Positions 44,566-54,517 are shown, counted from the first letter of the stretch. The stretch is 64,000 nt of DNA from JAJPKK01 sp963844635 (GCA_963844635.1 CAWJPD010000002.1:310001-374000), one strand, 5' to 3'. Notes: generated by a model not told the origin, from the letters alone. Numbers and translations are program-made.

Positions 44566-45120
44566 TCATATGAGCCGACCGGACCATTCCCGCAGATCGG
44601 GAAACGTGTCGCCGAGCAGCGAAGGTGGCCACGGTACGTGCAACAGTTCCACGAACAGGAAGTAGAACACGACCCACACCGACACGGTAATGGCAAGCGC
44701 GACCGGCCAGCGTGTGCGGCCCGCGGTGGCCATATACAAAAACATGTAAAGGCCCATCGTCGGCATCAGGCCGATGAGCCAGACCGCGGCCAGAAAGCCG
44801 ACCAGCCATAGCATCTGGACGCCGAGCCGCGCGTAGACGACGGGCGTGCTCAAGTGGACCATCGGTTCCGCGCCCCGCAGCGCCTCGCCCGCTTTGTCGC
44901 CGACCCCTGCGGCCCCGCCGGCGAACCATGCGCGGCCTTGCAGCTGCGCCACCACCAGCATGAGTGCGGCAACCCCGATGACGACGAGGCCGGTCGCCGC
45001 CGCGGTTTGCGGCATCAGCCGCGCCGAAAGCCGCCAGCTGCTTGCGCTCCAGAACGCGCCGGCAAAGCCGAGGAAGGCAATGATCCAAATGCCGAGGCCG
45101 ATCATTCCGTCCGCCGACAT
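44566..45120 (-). CDS. tctB: TTT small permease subunit TctB
   Basis: 184 residues from MSADGMIGLGIW. Four hydrophobic helices (LGIWIIAFLGFAGAFW, AAATGLVVIGVAALMLVVAQ, MLWLVGFLAAVWLIGLMP, LAITVSVWVVFYFLFVELLH) fit the small membrane subunit of tripartite tricarboxylate transporters. No stop codon separates this frame from the end of TctA, so the two may be one fused polypeptide; ATG 45120 or 45105 are the candidate independent starts. Confidence 0.8.
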   Translation of the reverse strand: MSADGMIGLGIWIIAFLGFAGAFWSASSWRLSARLMPQTAAATGLVVIGVAALMLVVAQLQGRAWFAGGAAGVGDKAGEALRGAEPMVHLSTPVVYARLGVQMLWLVGFLAAVWLIGLMPTMGLYMFLYMATAGRTRWPVALAITVSVWVVFYFLFVELLHVPWPPSLLGDTFPDLREWSGRLI

Positions 45121-46688
45121 CGGGTCTCGGGGTCGCTGGTCGACAGTGCGGACCGGGTCGACGCTATCGCCGGGATCGGTTGGTGTCGCAGGCGAAGGTT
45201 TCCACATACGGTAGAGCGCGCCGAGAACCGGCCACAGCAGCACCATCGCGGTCACCGCAAAGATCGCGATCACGCCAGGCCGCTCAAGCCAGGCGAATTG
45301 ATAACGCGCCATGGAAATGAACAGATATTTCTCGATCAGCTTGCCGAGCACGAAACCGAGAATCAGCGGGGCGCGGCCCAGCCGTAGCGCTTCATCATCC
45401 AGCCGACGATGCCGAAAGCGACCAGCAGCACGAGGTCGCCATAGCTCACGGAGCCCTGATAGGCGCCCACGAAGCACACGGCGAACACGGTCGGGATCAA
45501 AATGCCGCTGCGCAGCGTTGCGATGCGGGCCAGCGGGTTCGCGGATAGAAAACAGATGCCGGCGCCTACGACATTGGCGAGCGCGAGGCTCCACACCAGC
45601 GTGTAGGTGATATCGAGTTGGGAATCGAGCAGCTTCGGCCCCGGCTGGACTCCGTGGGCGAGGAAGGCGCCGAGCAGCAGCGCCATCGACGGCGAGCCGG
45701 GTACCCCAAAGGCAAGCGTAGGAATGAGTGCGCCGCCTTCGCGCGCATTGTTGGCCGACTCCGCGGCGATGACGCCGCGCACGTCGCCCTTGCCAAAGGT
45801 CTGCGATGCGCCCTTGACGAGGCGCGCCGCCGACCCATACGCGATCCAGTCGATCACCGCGGCGCCCATGCCCGGAATCGAGCCGAGTACGACCCCGAGC
45901 GTCGCCGAGTTGAGCACCAGCTTCCAATTCGAGAGTACGTCGCGCACGCCGCGCATCTGCTCATGGAAAAGGCCGCGCAATTGCTGCACGGAGCCGGTGT
46001 TGGTGCGCACGATCGCCATGTCGATCAGTTCCGGCACCGCAAACAGTCCGAGCGCGATGCATTCGATCGGCACGCCGTCCATCAGGTAGGTGTCGAACAA
46101 GTCGTCGAAGGTCCAGCGCGGTTGACCCGACTGCGCCTCGTCTCCCACGGCGGCGAGGAGCACGCCGAACACGGCGACGATCAGCCCCTTGAGCACATTG
46201 CCTTGGCTGACCGATGCCACCAGCGTCAGCCCGAGTACGCACACGGCCAACAGCTCGGGCGTGCCGATCGCCAGCATGAACGGCCGCAAGATTGGGATCG
46301 CGACTGCGAGCAGGACAGCCCCATAGAGGCCGCCCAGGATCGACGAGGTGAAAGAGGCGCCGAAGGCCCGGCCGGCTTCGCCGCGCTTGGCCATCGGGTG
46401 TCCGTCGAGGACGGTTGCGGCCGACCCAACTGCGCCCGGCACGCCGAAAAGGATCGCCGGCACAGTGTCGGACGTCGCCGTCACCGCCCACATGCCGATC
46501 ACGAAGGCGAGCGCGGTATGGGCATCCATCGCATGAGTGAACGGAATCAGCAGTGCGAGGCCGCCAAGGCCGCCGATGCCCGGCATCATGCCGATGACCA
46601 GGCCGAGCACGATCCCTAAGCAAATGATGGCGAATCGCGCTGGATCGAACACGATGGTCAGAGCGGCAAGGGCGTTGTCGAGGAGCAA
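45121..46688 (-). CDS. tctA: TTT large permease subunit TctA (frameshifted)
   Basis: About 520 residues, roughly 12 helices, with the TctA signatures GLVIGMMPGIGGLGGLALLI, LFGVPGAVGSAATVLDGHPM and LGSIPGMGAAVIDW. The main frame ends at MKRYGWAAPR (stop 45363); the expected continuation RAPLILGFVLGKLIEKYLFI is in the neighbouring frame, so one base is missing at about 45370. That frame runs on without a stop into TctB. The start is uncertain: TTG 46688 is used; upstream sequence is R1 repeat. With a Bug receptor such as 36344-37378 it would import a carboxylate. Confidence 0.8.
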
Positions 46689-47124
46689 GGGGGGCGTTCC
46701 GTTAAAGATCGTCGTGATGGCGTTTCGCGTTGCCGGCGGCCCGCTATGAGCCCGTCGCCACGGGCACGATATCGGGCTTGATCCGGCAATCAACTGCCGA
46801 GGCTGCGCATGATCCCGAAAAGTTGCAGAGTTTTCGGACAAGGGTCATGCGCATATCACCGCGCATCCATCGTCGAGCGCAGTCCGCGACGGATGCGCAA
46901 AGACCCGAGCAAGGCGATCCAAGCTGGACGCATCCTGCTGGATGCGAACGGCCGTAATCGCCGCGGCAATGAAACTCATGGGCCGGCCTCGTTCCGCGTC
47001 CCAGTTGCCAAATTCGGGAACTCATTGATACCAATTTTACGGGCCAAATTTGCCAATCGCGGAGACCGATTGCGCCAAAATGGGGGGATAGGCGTTAGCT
47101 CGGGTAGGGAGCTTGAGGACTAAA
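46689..47124. other. Divergent intergenic region with R1 copy
   Basis: 436 bp between tctA and the next plus-strand gene. R1 occupies 46805-46940; the remainder has no ORF with an RBS and should hold the divergent promoters. Confidence 0.5.
46805..46940. repeat. Palindromic intergenic repeat R1, long form
   Basis: GCGCATGATCCCGAAAAG core, inner palindrome CGCGCATCCATCGTCGAGCG / CGCGACGGATGCGC, then an eroded GGACGCATCCTGCTG end. Confidence 0.75.
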
Positions 47125-48098
47125 ATGGCGAGACCAGGGTTGTCGATTTTACCGGCAGCAGCGGTTGGCTGGGTTGCGATTGGCGCTGCGGCGATATGCC
47201 TGTCGGCGGCCGAGGCCAAAGACGATTGCCTCGCCGGGCCGAATGCGACCTCCCCCGCAGGAAGTCATTGGTACTATCGCCTCGAACTGCCTGCACACCG
47301 CAAGTGCTGGTATCTTGGTCCTGTAGGCAAGGGCGCGCACGCGACGCAATCGGAGGTGGCTTCTCGCTCGGAAGCGTCCGAAGCCAGGAGTGACCGTGCA
47401 ACGCCTTCGCTGCACGCGCGGCAGGCTTCGCGATTGACGCACGGCGCGGTAACGAGTTCGCGGCCGCCGCCCTTGCGCCCCGAGGCGCTCGCAGTCGACC
47501 GGGCGCAAAGCGTGATCGATGATATTTTCTCGACCCGGGGACCGGACCCGGGCCTGCCGGATTCGGTCGGCGCAGTGGGGGCCGAATCCGATGCTGCTGT
47601 CCGGCCGCTTGTTGCGCCCGAGGCGAGAAATGACGATTTGCCGGTCCAGGCCCCTGCTCACAAGGTGTTTGCTGCCTCGACCGGCATAGCAAGACCCCTT
47701 TCGCGCCGATGCGACTGGTGGGCTTGATCGCCATCGCGCTGGGGCTTGCGGGGCTGCTCGTCAAGGCGGCGTTCAAGATCGCGCCGTGGTGGCGAGGATG
47801 GATCGATCACCTGCGCGGCTACGACAGCACCCGTGCCGAGGAGTGGCTGGCGCCACTTAATCCGGCCCCGCCAGCCCGGGGAAAGCGCCGCGGCGATAAC
47901 GTGCATATTCCGAACGAGCTCCAGCAATCGCTGCGGCAAATCCTGCAGCGTCTGGAGTTCCGAGGCTTAGGCCGGCCGGCGCTCGGTCGTTCACAACGAG
48001 CCCAAGCGCACCCCTTTGGCTACTCGGGAGCGTTACCAGGGGCTTTCGACGTTCGCTCCTTTTCGCCTCAGGCCAAATTATTCCGCTTATGCGATTGA
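47125..48098 (+). CDS. Secreted/membrane hypothetical protein (frameshifted)
   Basis: The first frame (47125-47727) has a signal segment (LSILPAAAVGWVAIGAAAIC) and the motif DDCLAGPNATSPAGSHWYYR ... HRKCWYL seen in many rhizobial hypotheticals, then a low-complexity Ala/Arg/Pro region. The second frame, from about 47700, gives one transmembrane helix (MRLVGLIAIALGLAGLLVKA) and a polar tail. Homologues of this type carry both parts in one protein, so a base is probably missing in the C-run at about 47690-47700. Function unknown. Confidence 0.6.
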
Positions 48099-48152
48099 TG
48101 CCGCGGGTCGGCGGTCTGCCTGCTGCAAGACGCGCTCATCACGGATCGCATC

Positions 48153-49673
48153 ATGGATGCTTCAGTTGATCGTCCGCCGCCACCCTCACCGTTGCTGCAA
48201 CCGGCGCTGACCCACGCCGAAACGCGACGGATCGTGCTCGGCGTGTTGTTGCCGGTCTTTCTCGGCTCGCTCGATGCGACCATTCTCGCCAGCGCGCTGC
48301 CGACCATCGGACGCGATCTTGGCGACGTGCAGTTGTTGCCGTGGCTGATCACGGCCTATCTCGTCGCCTCGACCGCGGTCACGCCGCTGTTTGGGAAGAT
48401 CAGCGACATCGGGGGGCGACGCAAAACGTTGCTGGCTGCCATCGCAACCTATATCGGCGGATCGCTCATTTGCGCGCTGTCGCCGAACCTGCTGGTGCTG
48501 ATCTTCGGCCGCGTCCTCCACGGCATTGGCGGCGGCGGTCTCACCGCGATGGGAACGGTCGTGCTCGGGGACGTCGCGGCCCCCAAGGATCGAGGCCGGT
48601 ATTATGCGTATTTTTCCGCCACCTACACCGCGGCGGGGGCAAGCGGTCCGGCGCTTGGCGGGTTCATCTCCGAATACGTGCACTGGTCGGCGATCTTCTG
48701 GCTGAATATTCCGCTGGGCCTTGCCGCGCTGGCGCTAACGTCATCACGGCTGCGCAGGCTGCCGCGGCATGATCGGCCGCATCGCCTGGACGTGCTCGGC
48801 GCGGCACTGATCGTTGTCGCGAGCGTCGCGTTCATGCTGGCATTGACGCTCGGCGGTGCCGTCTATCCCTGGGCTTCGCTTCCGATCCTGGCACTGATCG
48901 GCTTGGCGCTCGCCATGGGAGGAGCCTTCGTCCTGCGCCTTCTGTTGGCGATCGAGCCGCTGATCCCGATCGCGATCCTGTCCGACCCGGTGGCGCGCTA
49001 TGCGCTTGCGGTCAATACCTTCGCCTGGGCCCCCATCGTGGGTCTCAACATTTTCTTGCCGATGTATCTGCAAAGCGCGCTCGGCATGTCGCCGGCCTCC
49101 GCGGGGCTCAGCCTGATGGTGATCATGGGAACGCTCAACATCAGCGCCGGCGTCTTCGGCCAGGTGCTGGGGCGGATGCGGCACTACAAGAGGCCACCCG
49201 CGGTCGGGATGCTGGTCGCAATCATGACGCTGATCGCAATGGCCTGTCAGGCGGACAGGCTGACCCCGCTCAAGGTCGAGTTCATGCTGGCGGTGCTCGG
49301 AGTAGGCTTCGGGCCGGTCGCGCCGATGGCGGCGGTGGCATTGCAGAATACGGTCGCCGTTCGCCATCTCGGCGCCGCAGTGGGGACGATGGGTTTTGCC
49401 CGCAACCTGTGCGCCACCATGATGGTCGCGATTTTCGGCGCCATCGTTCTGACCGGAGCGGGAGACGGCGCAGCGCTGCGGCTCGGGGCCCCCCGGGGTG
49501 CGGCTGCCGGAATAGCGATTCCGGTCGCCGGCTTCAGCCACATCTTCCTGGCCGCGGCGTTCAGCATGGCGCTGTCGCTCGTCGCGCTGCTGCTGTTGGA
49601 GGAAAAGCCGCTTCGCACCAATGAACCTGCGGCCGCCGTCCCCGCGGCTGCCAACTCGCCATCCGCGACGTAA
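48153..49673 (+). CDS. DHA2-type MFS drug exporter
   Basis: 506 residues, about 14 helices. The N-terminal LLPVFLGSLDATILASALPT and WLITAYLVASTAVTPLFGKI-DIGGRRK loop (motif A) and the GRVLHGIGGGGL segment are typical of EmrB/QacA proton antiporters of the DHA2 family. It is probably an inner-membrane efflux pump. No regulator or membrane-fusion partner is adjacent. Starts at ATG 48153. Confidence 0.9.
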   Translation: MDASVDRPPPPSPLLQPALTHAETRRIVLGVLLPVFLGSLDATILASALPTIGRDLGDVQLLPWLITAYLVASTAVTPLFGKISDIGGRRKTLLAAIATYIGGSLICALSPNLLVLIFGRVLHGIGGGGLTAMGTVVLGDVAAPKDRGRYYAYFSATYTAAGASGPALGGFISEYVHWSAIFWLNIPLGLAALALTSSRLRRLPRHDRPHRLDVLGAALIVVASVAFMLALTLGGAVYPWASLPILALIGLALAMGGAFVLRLLLAIEPLIPIAILSDPVARYALAVNTFAWAPIVGLNIFLPMYLQSALGMSPASAGLSLMVIMGTLNISAGVFGQVLGRMRHYKRPPAVGMLVAIMTLIAMACQADRLTPLKVEFMLAVLGVGFGPVAPMAAVALQNTVAVRHLGAAVGTMGFARNLCATMMVAIFGAIVLTGAGDGAALRLGAPRGAAAGIAIPVAGFSHIFLAAAFSMALSLVALLLLEEKPLRTNEPAAAVPAAANSPSAT

Positions 49674-49854
49674 TCCGCTTAGGGCTCCCGCTAAAATAAC
49701 GCCTCCTTCCTCTCCTTCTCCCGCCGGGTCTCTGAGATTGGCTTCTTGCGCCCGGGCGGGGGGCCGGAGGGGAAAGGGTGGAAGGGCAGAAGGCCCGACC
49801 GGGTGAGGCGGAGGGTTTCAAATCAATGGATCGTTCCTCTGTAATTCCGGGTAC

Positions 49855-49904
49855 AGCGCATGACCTTTGCCCGAAAAGTCTGCACTTTTCGGCGTCATGC
49901 GTTA
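49855..49904. repeat. Palindromic intergenic repeat R1, core only
   Basis: AGCGCATGACCTTTGCCCG ... TTTTCGGCGTCATGCGTTA; only the core hairpin is present. The same 270-bp gap has a half copy of R2 (CTCCCGCTAAAATAACG at about 49686) and otherwise no gene. Confidence 0.65.
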
Positions 49905-49943
49905 AAGACGCCTCGTCGTGTCCTCGCAAGAAGGTATTGCGCC

Positions 49944-50816
49944 ATGCCCCATGTCGGCAGCGATGACGGCGTAGAACTTCTATTACGAGGAGGTCGGCGC
50001 CGGCGTCCCGATCGTGTTCGTCCACGAATTTGCCGGCGACTGCCGGTCGTGGGAGCCGCAATTGCGGCACTTCGGGCAACGCTACCGGTGCATCGCCTAC
50101 AATGCGCGCGGCTTCCCGCCTTCCGATGTGCCGACGGACCTCGACAGCTATTCGCAAACGCGCGCGCGCGACGATATCCGCGCGGTGCTGGATGGCTTAG
50201 GCGTCGACCAGGCCCACATTGTCGGCCTGTCGATGGGGGGCTTTGCTGCGCTCCACTTCGGCTTCACCTATCCGGGCCGCGCGCTCTCGCTGGTGATTGG
50301 TGGCTGCGGCTACGGGGCCGAACCGGGACGCCGCGCGCAATTTTCTGCCGAAGCGGAAGCCGCGGCGGCGCGTTTTGCAACGGACATCGCCGTTGCCGCC
50401 GAGGGCTATGCCCTCGGCCCGACCCGCGTTCAGTTCCAGAACAAGGACCCGCGCGGCTGGCGTGAATTTGCGGCTCAGCTTGGCTCCCATTCCGGGGCGG
50501 GCGCGGCGTTGACGCTGCGCGGCATACAGAGCCGAAGGCCATCGCTCTATGACCTTACGGAGCAGATGAAGGCCATCACGTTGCCGACGCTGATTATCAC
50601 CGGCGACGAGGATTGGGCCTGCCTGCAACCCGAACTCCTGATGAAGGAGTTGATTTTGACCGCCGGGCTCGTGGTGATGCCGAATTGCGGCCACACCATC
50701 AACCTCGAAGGGCCCGGACTTTCAACGGGCATCTGAATCGCTTCTTCCACGCCGTCGAACTTGGCAAGTGGCCTGTCCGCGACCCGCGCGCCGTCACGCC
50801 AAGCATCCTTGGGTGA
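49944..50816 (+). pseudogene. Alpha/beta hydrolase, two frameshifts
   Basis: Three frames assemble into about 290 residues: MPHVGSDDGVEL, then YYEEVGAGVPIVFVHEFAGD ... QAHIVGLSMGGFAALHFGF (nucleophile elbow GLSMGG) ... VVMPNCGHTINLE, then RTFNGHLNRFFHAVELGKWP to the stop at 50816. One extra base lies at about 49976-49984 and one is missing at about 50712. The Ser-His elements are intact, so it may be functional if the shifts are errors. It heads a cassette with an isochorismatase-like and a deacetylase-like gene. Confidence 0.75.
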
Positions 50817-50825
50817 TGACGTTTG

Positions 50826-50920
50826 GAGCGGGACGCGCTGTGCTCGAGCAGCCTCGCTCCCCTTGATTTTGCGCATGATCCTGTCCGAAAAGTCTGCAAC
50901 TTTCCGGAATCATGCGCTAG
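50826..50920. repeat. Palindromic intergenic repeat R1, short form
   Basis: From AGCGGGACGCGCTGTGC to the core TTGCGCATGATCCTGTCCG ... GGAATCATGCGCTAG; no inner palindrome. It separates the hydrolase from the isochorismatase-like gene. Confidence 0.7.
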
Positions 50921-50966
50921 CTTCGGACGAGCGCGCGCACCGCGGATTTGGCAGGAGATTGCACAT

Positions 50967-51752
50967 ATGACCGAACCGATCTGGAGCGAGTTCCTGACCG
51001 AGCGCGACAAGGCGGTGTTCGCGCAATCCGGCTATGGTGCACGCCAGGGGTTTGGTAAACGTCCGGCGCTGCTTGTCATCGACGTGAACTGGGCCTTTTG
51101 CGGCGACAGGCCGGAGCCGATCCTCGAATCGATCAAGAAATGGCGCAACTCCTGCGGCGAAGAGGCTTGGACGGCACTGAAATACATCCGTGCCCTGATC
51201 GACAAGGCGCACGAAAAAGAATTGCCCGTCATCTACACGACCGGCGTGCGCCGCGGCGACCTTTGGGATTCCGGAAGCTGGGCGTGGAAGAACAGGCGCT
51301 CTCCGGAGGACGCCGCCAACAAGACCGTGATGTCGAATCGCGACGGCAATGAGATCGTCGCCGACATCGCGCCCGGCCCGCGCGACATCGTCATTTACAA
51401 GCAGAAGCCGTCCGGGTTTTTCGGCACCAATTTGACGAGCTATCTGACGCTGCTCGGCTGCGACAGCCTGATCGTTACCGGAACGACCACCTCGGGCTGC
51501 GTGCGCGCAAGTGTGCTCGACGCCTTCAGCCTGAATTACCGGATCACTATCGCCGAGGAGGGGTGTTTCGATCGCTCGCAGGCGAGTCACGCCATCAATT
51601 TGTGCGACATGAACGCGAAATATGCTGACGTGATAAAGACCGCCGAAGTGCTGGCGTTCTTCGACACGTTGCAGCCCGGCATCTTCGACCTGCCGAAAGG
51701 GGTGGCGGCGCCCGAACCTCATCCGACGCGCCGCGCCGCAGCGCGGCTGTGA
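50967..51752 (+). CDS. Isochorismatase-family cysteine hydrolase
   Basis: 261 residues. The catalytic triad regions are visible: Asp in LLVIDVNWAFCG, Lys in YKQKPSGFFGTNL and Cys in GTTTSGCVRASVLDAF. This places it near N-carbamoylsarcosine amidase/nicotinamidase-like amidohydrolases. ATG 50967 (GGAG about 10 nt upstream) is chosen; the frame upstream is repeat sequence. It is 15 bp before the deacetylase gene, so probably in one operon acting on an amide substrate. Confidence 0.87.
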   Translation: MTEPIWSEFLTERDKAVFAQSGYGARQGFGKRPALLVIDVNWAFCGDRPEPILESIKKWRNSCGEEAWTALKYIRALIDKAHEKELPVIYTTGVRRGDLWDSGSWAWKNRRSPEDAANKTVMSNRDGNEIVADIAPGPRDIVIYKQKPSGFFGTNLTSYLTLLGCDSLIVTGTTTSGCVRASVLDAFSLNYRITIAEEGCFDRSQASHAINLCDMNAKYADVIKTAEVLAFFDTLQPGIFDLPKGVAAPEPHPTRRAAARL

Positions 51753-51767
51753 CGCGAGGGCGCGACG

Positions 51768-52619
51768 ATGGCGGCGCACGCGTACAGATGGCCGAACGGC
51801 AAACAAATCGCCGTCACCGTCACGGTCACGCTCGAAACCTGGACCGAAGGCAAGGGGCCTCCCTATGGCGTGCAGGCAAGCCCGATCCGCCCGGGTACCC
51901 GCGATAATGCCGGCATCGCCTGGGGCAGCTATGGCGGCAAGGTCGGCGTCTACCGTTGCATCAACCTGCTGCGCGAGAACGGCATCCGCGGCACGTTCAT
52001 GGTGAATGGCCGCTGCGCCGAAATCTTTCCCGAGGCCGTCGCCCAGATCGTCAAGTCAGGGCACGACATCGGTGCCCACGCCTTTTACCAGGACCAGCTT
52101 CTCGCCTACATGTCGCCGGATGAGGAGCGCGCCACCGTCAAGCGCACCATCGATGTCCTGGAAAAGGCGACGGGAACGCGCCCGCTCGGGTGGAACAGCC
52201 CGTCAATGGCATTCACCGAACACACGAGGCGATTTCTCGTCGAGGAAAAAATGCTATGGCATGGGGACGGGCGCGACACCGATCTGCCCGCCTACGCGAC
52301 GACGCCGGCGGGGCCGATCGTCCACTTCCCCGGCAGTGACTTCACCGACAACCGCGTATTGCGTTCGAGTTCAATGGATCTGTGGGACGTTCACGTCAAC
52401 ACCTTCGATTATCTCTATGCCCGTGAAAACCCCGCTTTCATGACGCTGTCGATGCATTCGCATTTCGGCGGCCGGCCAATGATCTCGGCGATCATGGACA
52501 AAATCTTCAAGCACATCGCCAGGCACGACGATGTGTGGATCGCGAGTTATGCCGAGATCGCGCGCTGGGTATTCGACAATCGCCTTGTCCCCGATCCGCG
52601 GCAGCTGTTGCGCGCCTAG
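51768..52619 (+). CDS. Polysaccharide deacetylase (CE4/PuuE-like)
   Basis: 283 residues, NodB-homology fold: VTVTLETWTEG, YRCINLLRENGIRGTFMVNG, SGHDIGAHAFYQDQ, GTRPLGWNSPS and LSMHSHFGGRP. The layout and the neighbouring amidohydrolase favour the PuuE/cyclic-imide hydrolase-like group rather than a true chitin deacetylase. It ends CGC GCC TAG, where the TAG is the first triplet of an R1 repeat. Confidence 0.87.
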   Translation: MAAHAYRWPNGKQIAVTVTVTLETWTEGKGPPYGVQASPIRPGTRDNAGIAWGSYGGKVGVYRCINLLRENGIRGTFMVNGRCAEIFPEAVAQIVKSGHDIGAHAFYQDQLLAYMSPDEERATVKRTIDVLEKATGTRPLGWNSPSMAFTEHTRRFLVEEKMLWHGDGRDTDLPAYATTPAGPIVHFPGSDFTDNRVLRSSSMDLWDVHVNTFDYLYARENPAFMTLSMHSHFGGRPMISAIMDKIFKHIARHDDVWIASYAEIARWVFDNRLVPDPRQLLRA

Positions 52620-52718
52620 CGCATGATCCCGAAACGTTGCAGACTTTCTGGGCAAAATCAGGCGAAAAGCAAAGACACTCGAACGGGAAGCGATTCAAGC
52701 CCAACGCAATCCGCTCTG
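52617..52718. repeat. Palindromic intergenic repeat R1, short form
   Basis: TAGCGCATGATCCCGAAACG ... AAAATCAGGCGAAAAGCAAAG ... CCAACGCAATCCGCTC in pieces; the second arm is eroded. It shares its TAG with the deacetylase stop. Confidence 0.68.
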
Positions 52719-53118
52719 ATCGCCGGCGCGATCATTTTGGCTGGTGCGCGAAGCAACTTTGCTCCGTGCTCGGAAGGATGTTTCTTCGGGCGGCGACGCC
52801 GCCGGTTTGCAGGCAGCAGAATGATGTGCGCGCAGGTCGATCCCGAACTGGCGTGTCATCGCGCCACCAGCGCACGCCGAGGCACCGGCATTTTCTCATT
52901 TCGGAAGATGTGCTTTGTTTCCCTCGATCGTTGCTGTTTGGAAACCCTAACAAAAGTGTCAGGAACGAAGTTTCGGTATCGGCAATGCATCCGGTGCAGG
53001 ATGAAGCGAAAGCGGCGCAAGGACAGCTGGGTGCGTGTTTGCTGGGACGGAACACGACGCTTCATCGTGACGGCCGTGCCCCGCGGCCTCTTGCGAACGG
53101 TCGAGGCGGAGGTGAATC
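52719..53118. other. Intergenic region before DUF3307 gene
   Basis: 400 bp. Open frames cross it but none has a convincing RBS or recognisable product; a basic frame MKRKRRKDSWVRVCWDGTRR (from about 53001) runs into the next gene and is not called. Confidence 0.45.
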
Positions 53119-53514
53119 ATGATTTCTGTCTCGGTCCTTTGGCTGGGGGTGGTCATCACGGCTTTTCTGATCAAGCATTTGCTCGCTGATTTCGTTTTCC
53201 AAACCAACTGGATGGTGTTCGGAAAGGAACAGACCCACGACTGGTTGGCGCCGCTCTGTGCCCACGCCGCCGTACACGGGGCGATGACTTTCGTTCTGAT
53301 ACTTGCCCTGTTGCCGTCGCTGTGGTGGTTCGGCCTGGTTGACTTTGCCATTCATGGGATCATCGATCGCAGCAAGGCCTTGGCGACGCGCGCCTTCGGT
53401 TTGACCCCGAAGGACAGCCGCTGGTGGTGGATGCTCGGGCTTGATCAGACGCTGCACCATCTCACGCATCTCGGCTATGTCCTGGCGCTGCTGACCCTTG
53501 TTGCGCGAACGTGA
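53119..53514 (+). CDS. DUF3307 membrane protein
   Basis: 131 residues, about four helices (VLWLGVVITAFLIKHLLADF, HAAVHGAMTFVLILALLPSL, WWFGLVDFAIHGIID, HLGYVLALLTLVA). The conserved KHLLADFVFQTNWM, HAAVHG and DQTLHHLTH residues define DUF3307, an inner-membrane family of unknown function often placed beside regulators. Its stop overlaps the 5' flank of dapD. Confidence 0.85.
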   Translation: MISVSVLWLGVVITAFLIKHLLADFVFQTNWMVFGKEQTHDWLAPLCAHAAVHGAMTFVLILALLPSLWWFGLVDFAIHGIIDRSKALATRAFGLTPKDSRWWWMLGLDQTLHHLTHLGYVLALLTLVART

Positions 53515-53543
53515 TGCAAACCGAGCGTTTGGGAATTTCGTCC

Positions 53544-54398
53544 ATGTCGCATCAGGATCTGGCGGCGGTGATCGACGAGGCCTTCGACCGACGGGCCGAG
53601 ATCGGCCTCGGCACCAGGGGCAGGGTGCGCGATGCCGTCGATCATGTGCTCGGCCTGCTTGACCGGGGAGCGGTTCGGGTCGCCGAACGACAGCCGGACC
53701 GGACGTGGCACGTCAATCAATGGCTCAAGAAGGCGGTACTGCTGTCGTTCCGGCTCTCCGACATGAGCGTAGTGCCGTTCAGCGAAGCGCCCGGGAGCGG
53801 GGTCTGGGGCTTCGATAAGGTGCCGCTGAAATATGCCGGCTGGGGTCGTGTCGATTTCGAGCAGGCACAATTTCGTGCGGTACCAGGCGCGATCGTGCGT
53901 CGATCCGCCTATATCGCACCCAATGTCGTGCTGATGCCGTGCTTCGTGAACCTCGGCGCCTATGTCGATTCCGGCACGATGCTGGATACCTGGGCGACCG
54001 TTGGATCCTGCGCGCAGGTCGGGCGCAATTGTCATATATCGGGCGGTGCCGGGATCGGCGGCGTGTTGGAGCCTCTCCAGGCCGGCCCCGTCATCATCGA
54101 GGACCATTGCTTTATCGGTGCGCGTTCGGAGGTGGCGGAAGGGGTGGTCGTGCGCGAAGGCGCAGTGCTGGCGATGGGCGTTTTCATCGGCGCATCCACC
54201 AAGATCGTGGACCGCGACACCGGCGAAGTCTTTTGGGGCGAGGTGCCGGCCTATTCGGTGGTGGTGCCCGGCACCATGCCCGGTAAGCCGCAGCGGGATG
54301 GCTCGCCCGGTCCCAGTCTCTACTGTGCGGTGATCGTCAAGCGCGTCGACGAGAAGACGCGGGCGAAAACCAGCATCAACGAACTGCTGAGAGATTGA
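53544..54398 (+). CDS. dapD: Tetrahydrodipicolinate N-succinyltransferase
   Basis: 284 residues. Succinylates tetrahydrodipicolinate in the lysine/meso-diaminopimelate pathway. An N-terminal helical domain (DLAAVIDEAFDRRAEIG) and a left-handed beta-helix (PNVVLMPCFVNLGAYVDSGT, GSCAQVGRNCHISGGAGIGG, RSEVAEGVVVREGAVLAMGV) are followed by the C-terminal domain. ATG 53544 (MSHQDLAAV) matches family length; an earlier ATG lies at 53514. dapE, a later enzyme of the same pathway, follows after 119 bp. Confidence 0.94.
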   Translation: MSHQDLAAVIDEAFDRRAEIGLGTRGRVRDAVDHVLGLLDRGAVRVAERQPDRTWHVNQWLKKAVLLSFRLSDMSVVPFSEAPGSGVWGFDKVPLKYAGWGRVDFEQAQFRAVPGAIVRRSAYIAPNVVLMPCFVNLGAYVDSGTMLDTWATVGSCAQVGRNCHISGGAGIGGVLEPLQAGPVIIEDHCFIGARSEVAEGVVVREGAVLAMGVFIGASTKIVDRDTGEVFWGEVPAYSVVVPGTMPGKPQRDGSPGPSLYCAVIVKRVDEKTRAKTSINELLRD

Positions 54399-54517
54399 TT
54401 GCGCCGTGATCACGATTTGACGTTCGGAGCTTGGCAGGTGCAAGACGTGGCGATAGCCGAGACAGTCACGATATCTGCGCGGTCGATTGCCGCCGCGGGT
54501 GAACTTGCCCGGTAAAA

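Noticed and set aside
52623..53189. Open frame before and into the DUF3307 gene
   Set aside because: Begins in an R1 repeat, has atypical composition and overlaps the start of a recognised gene.
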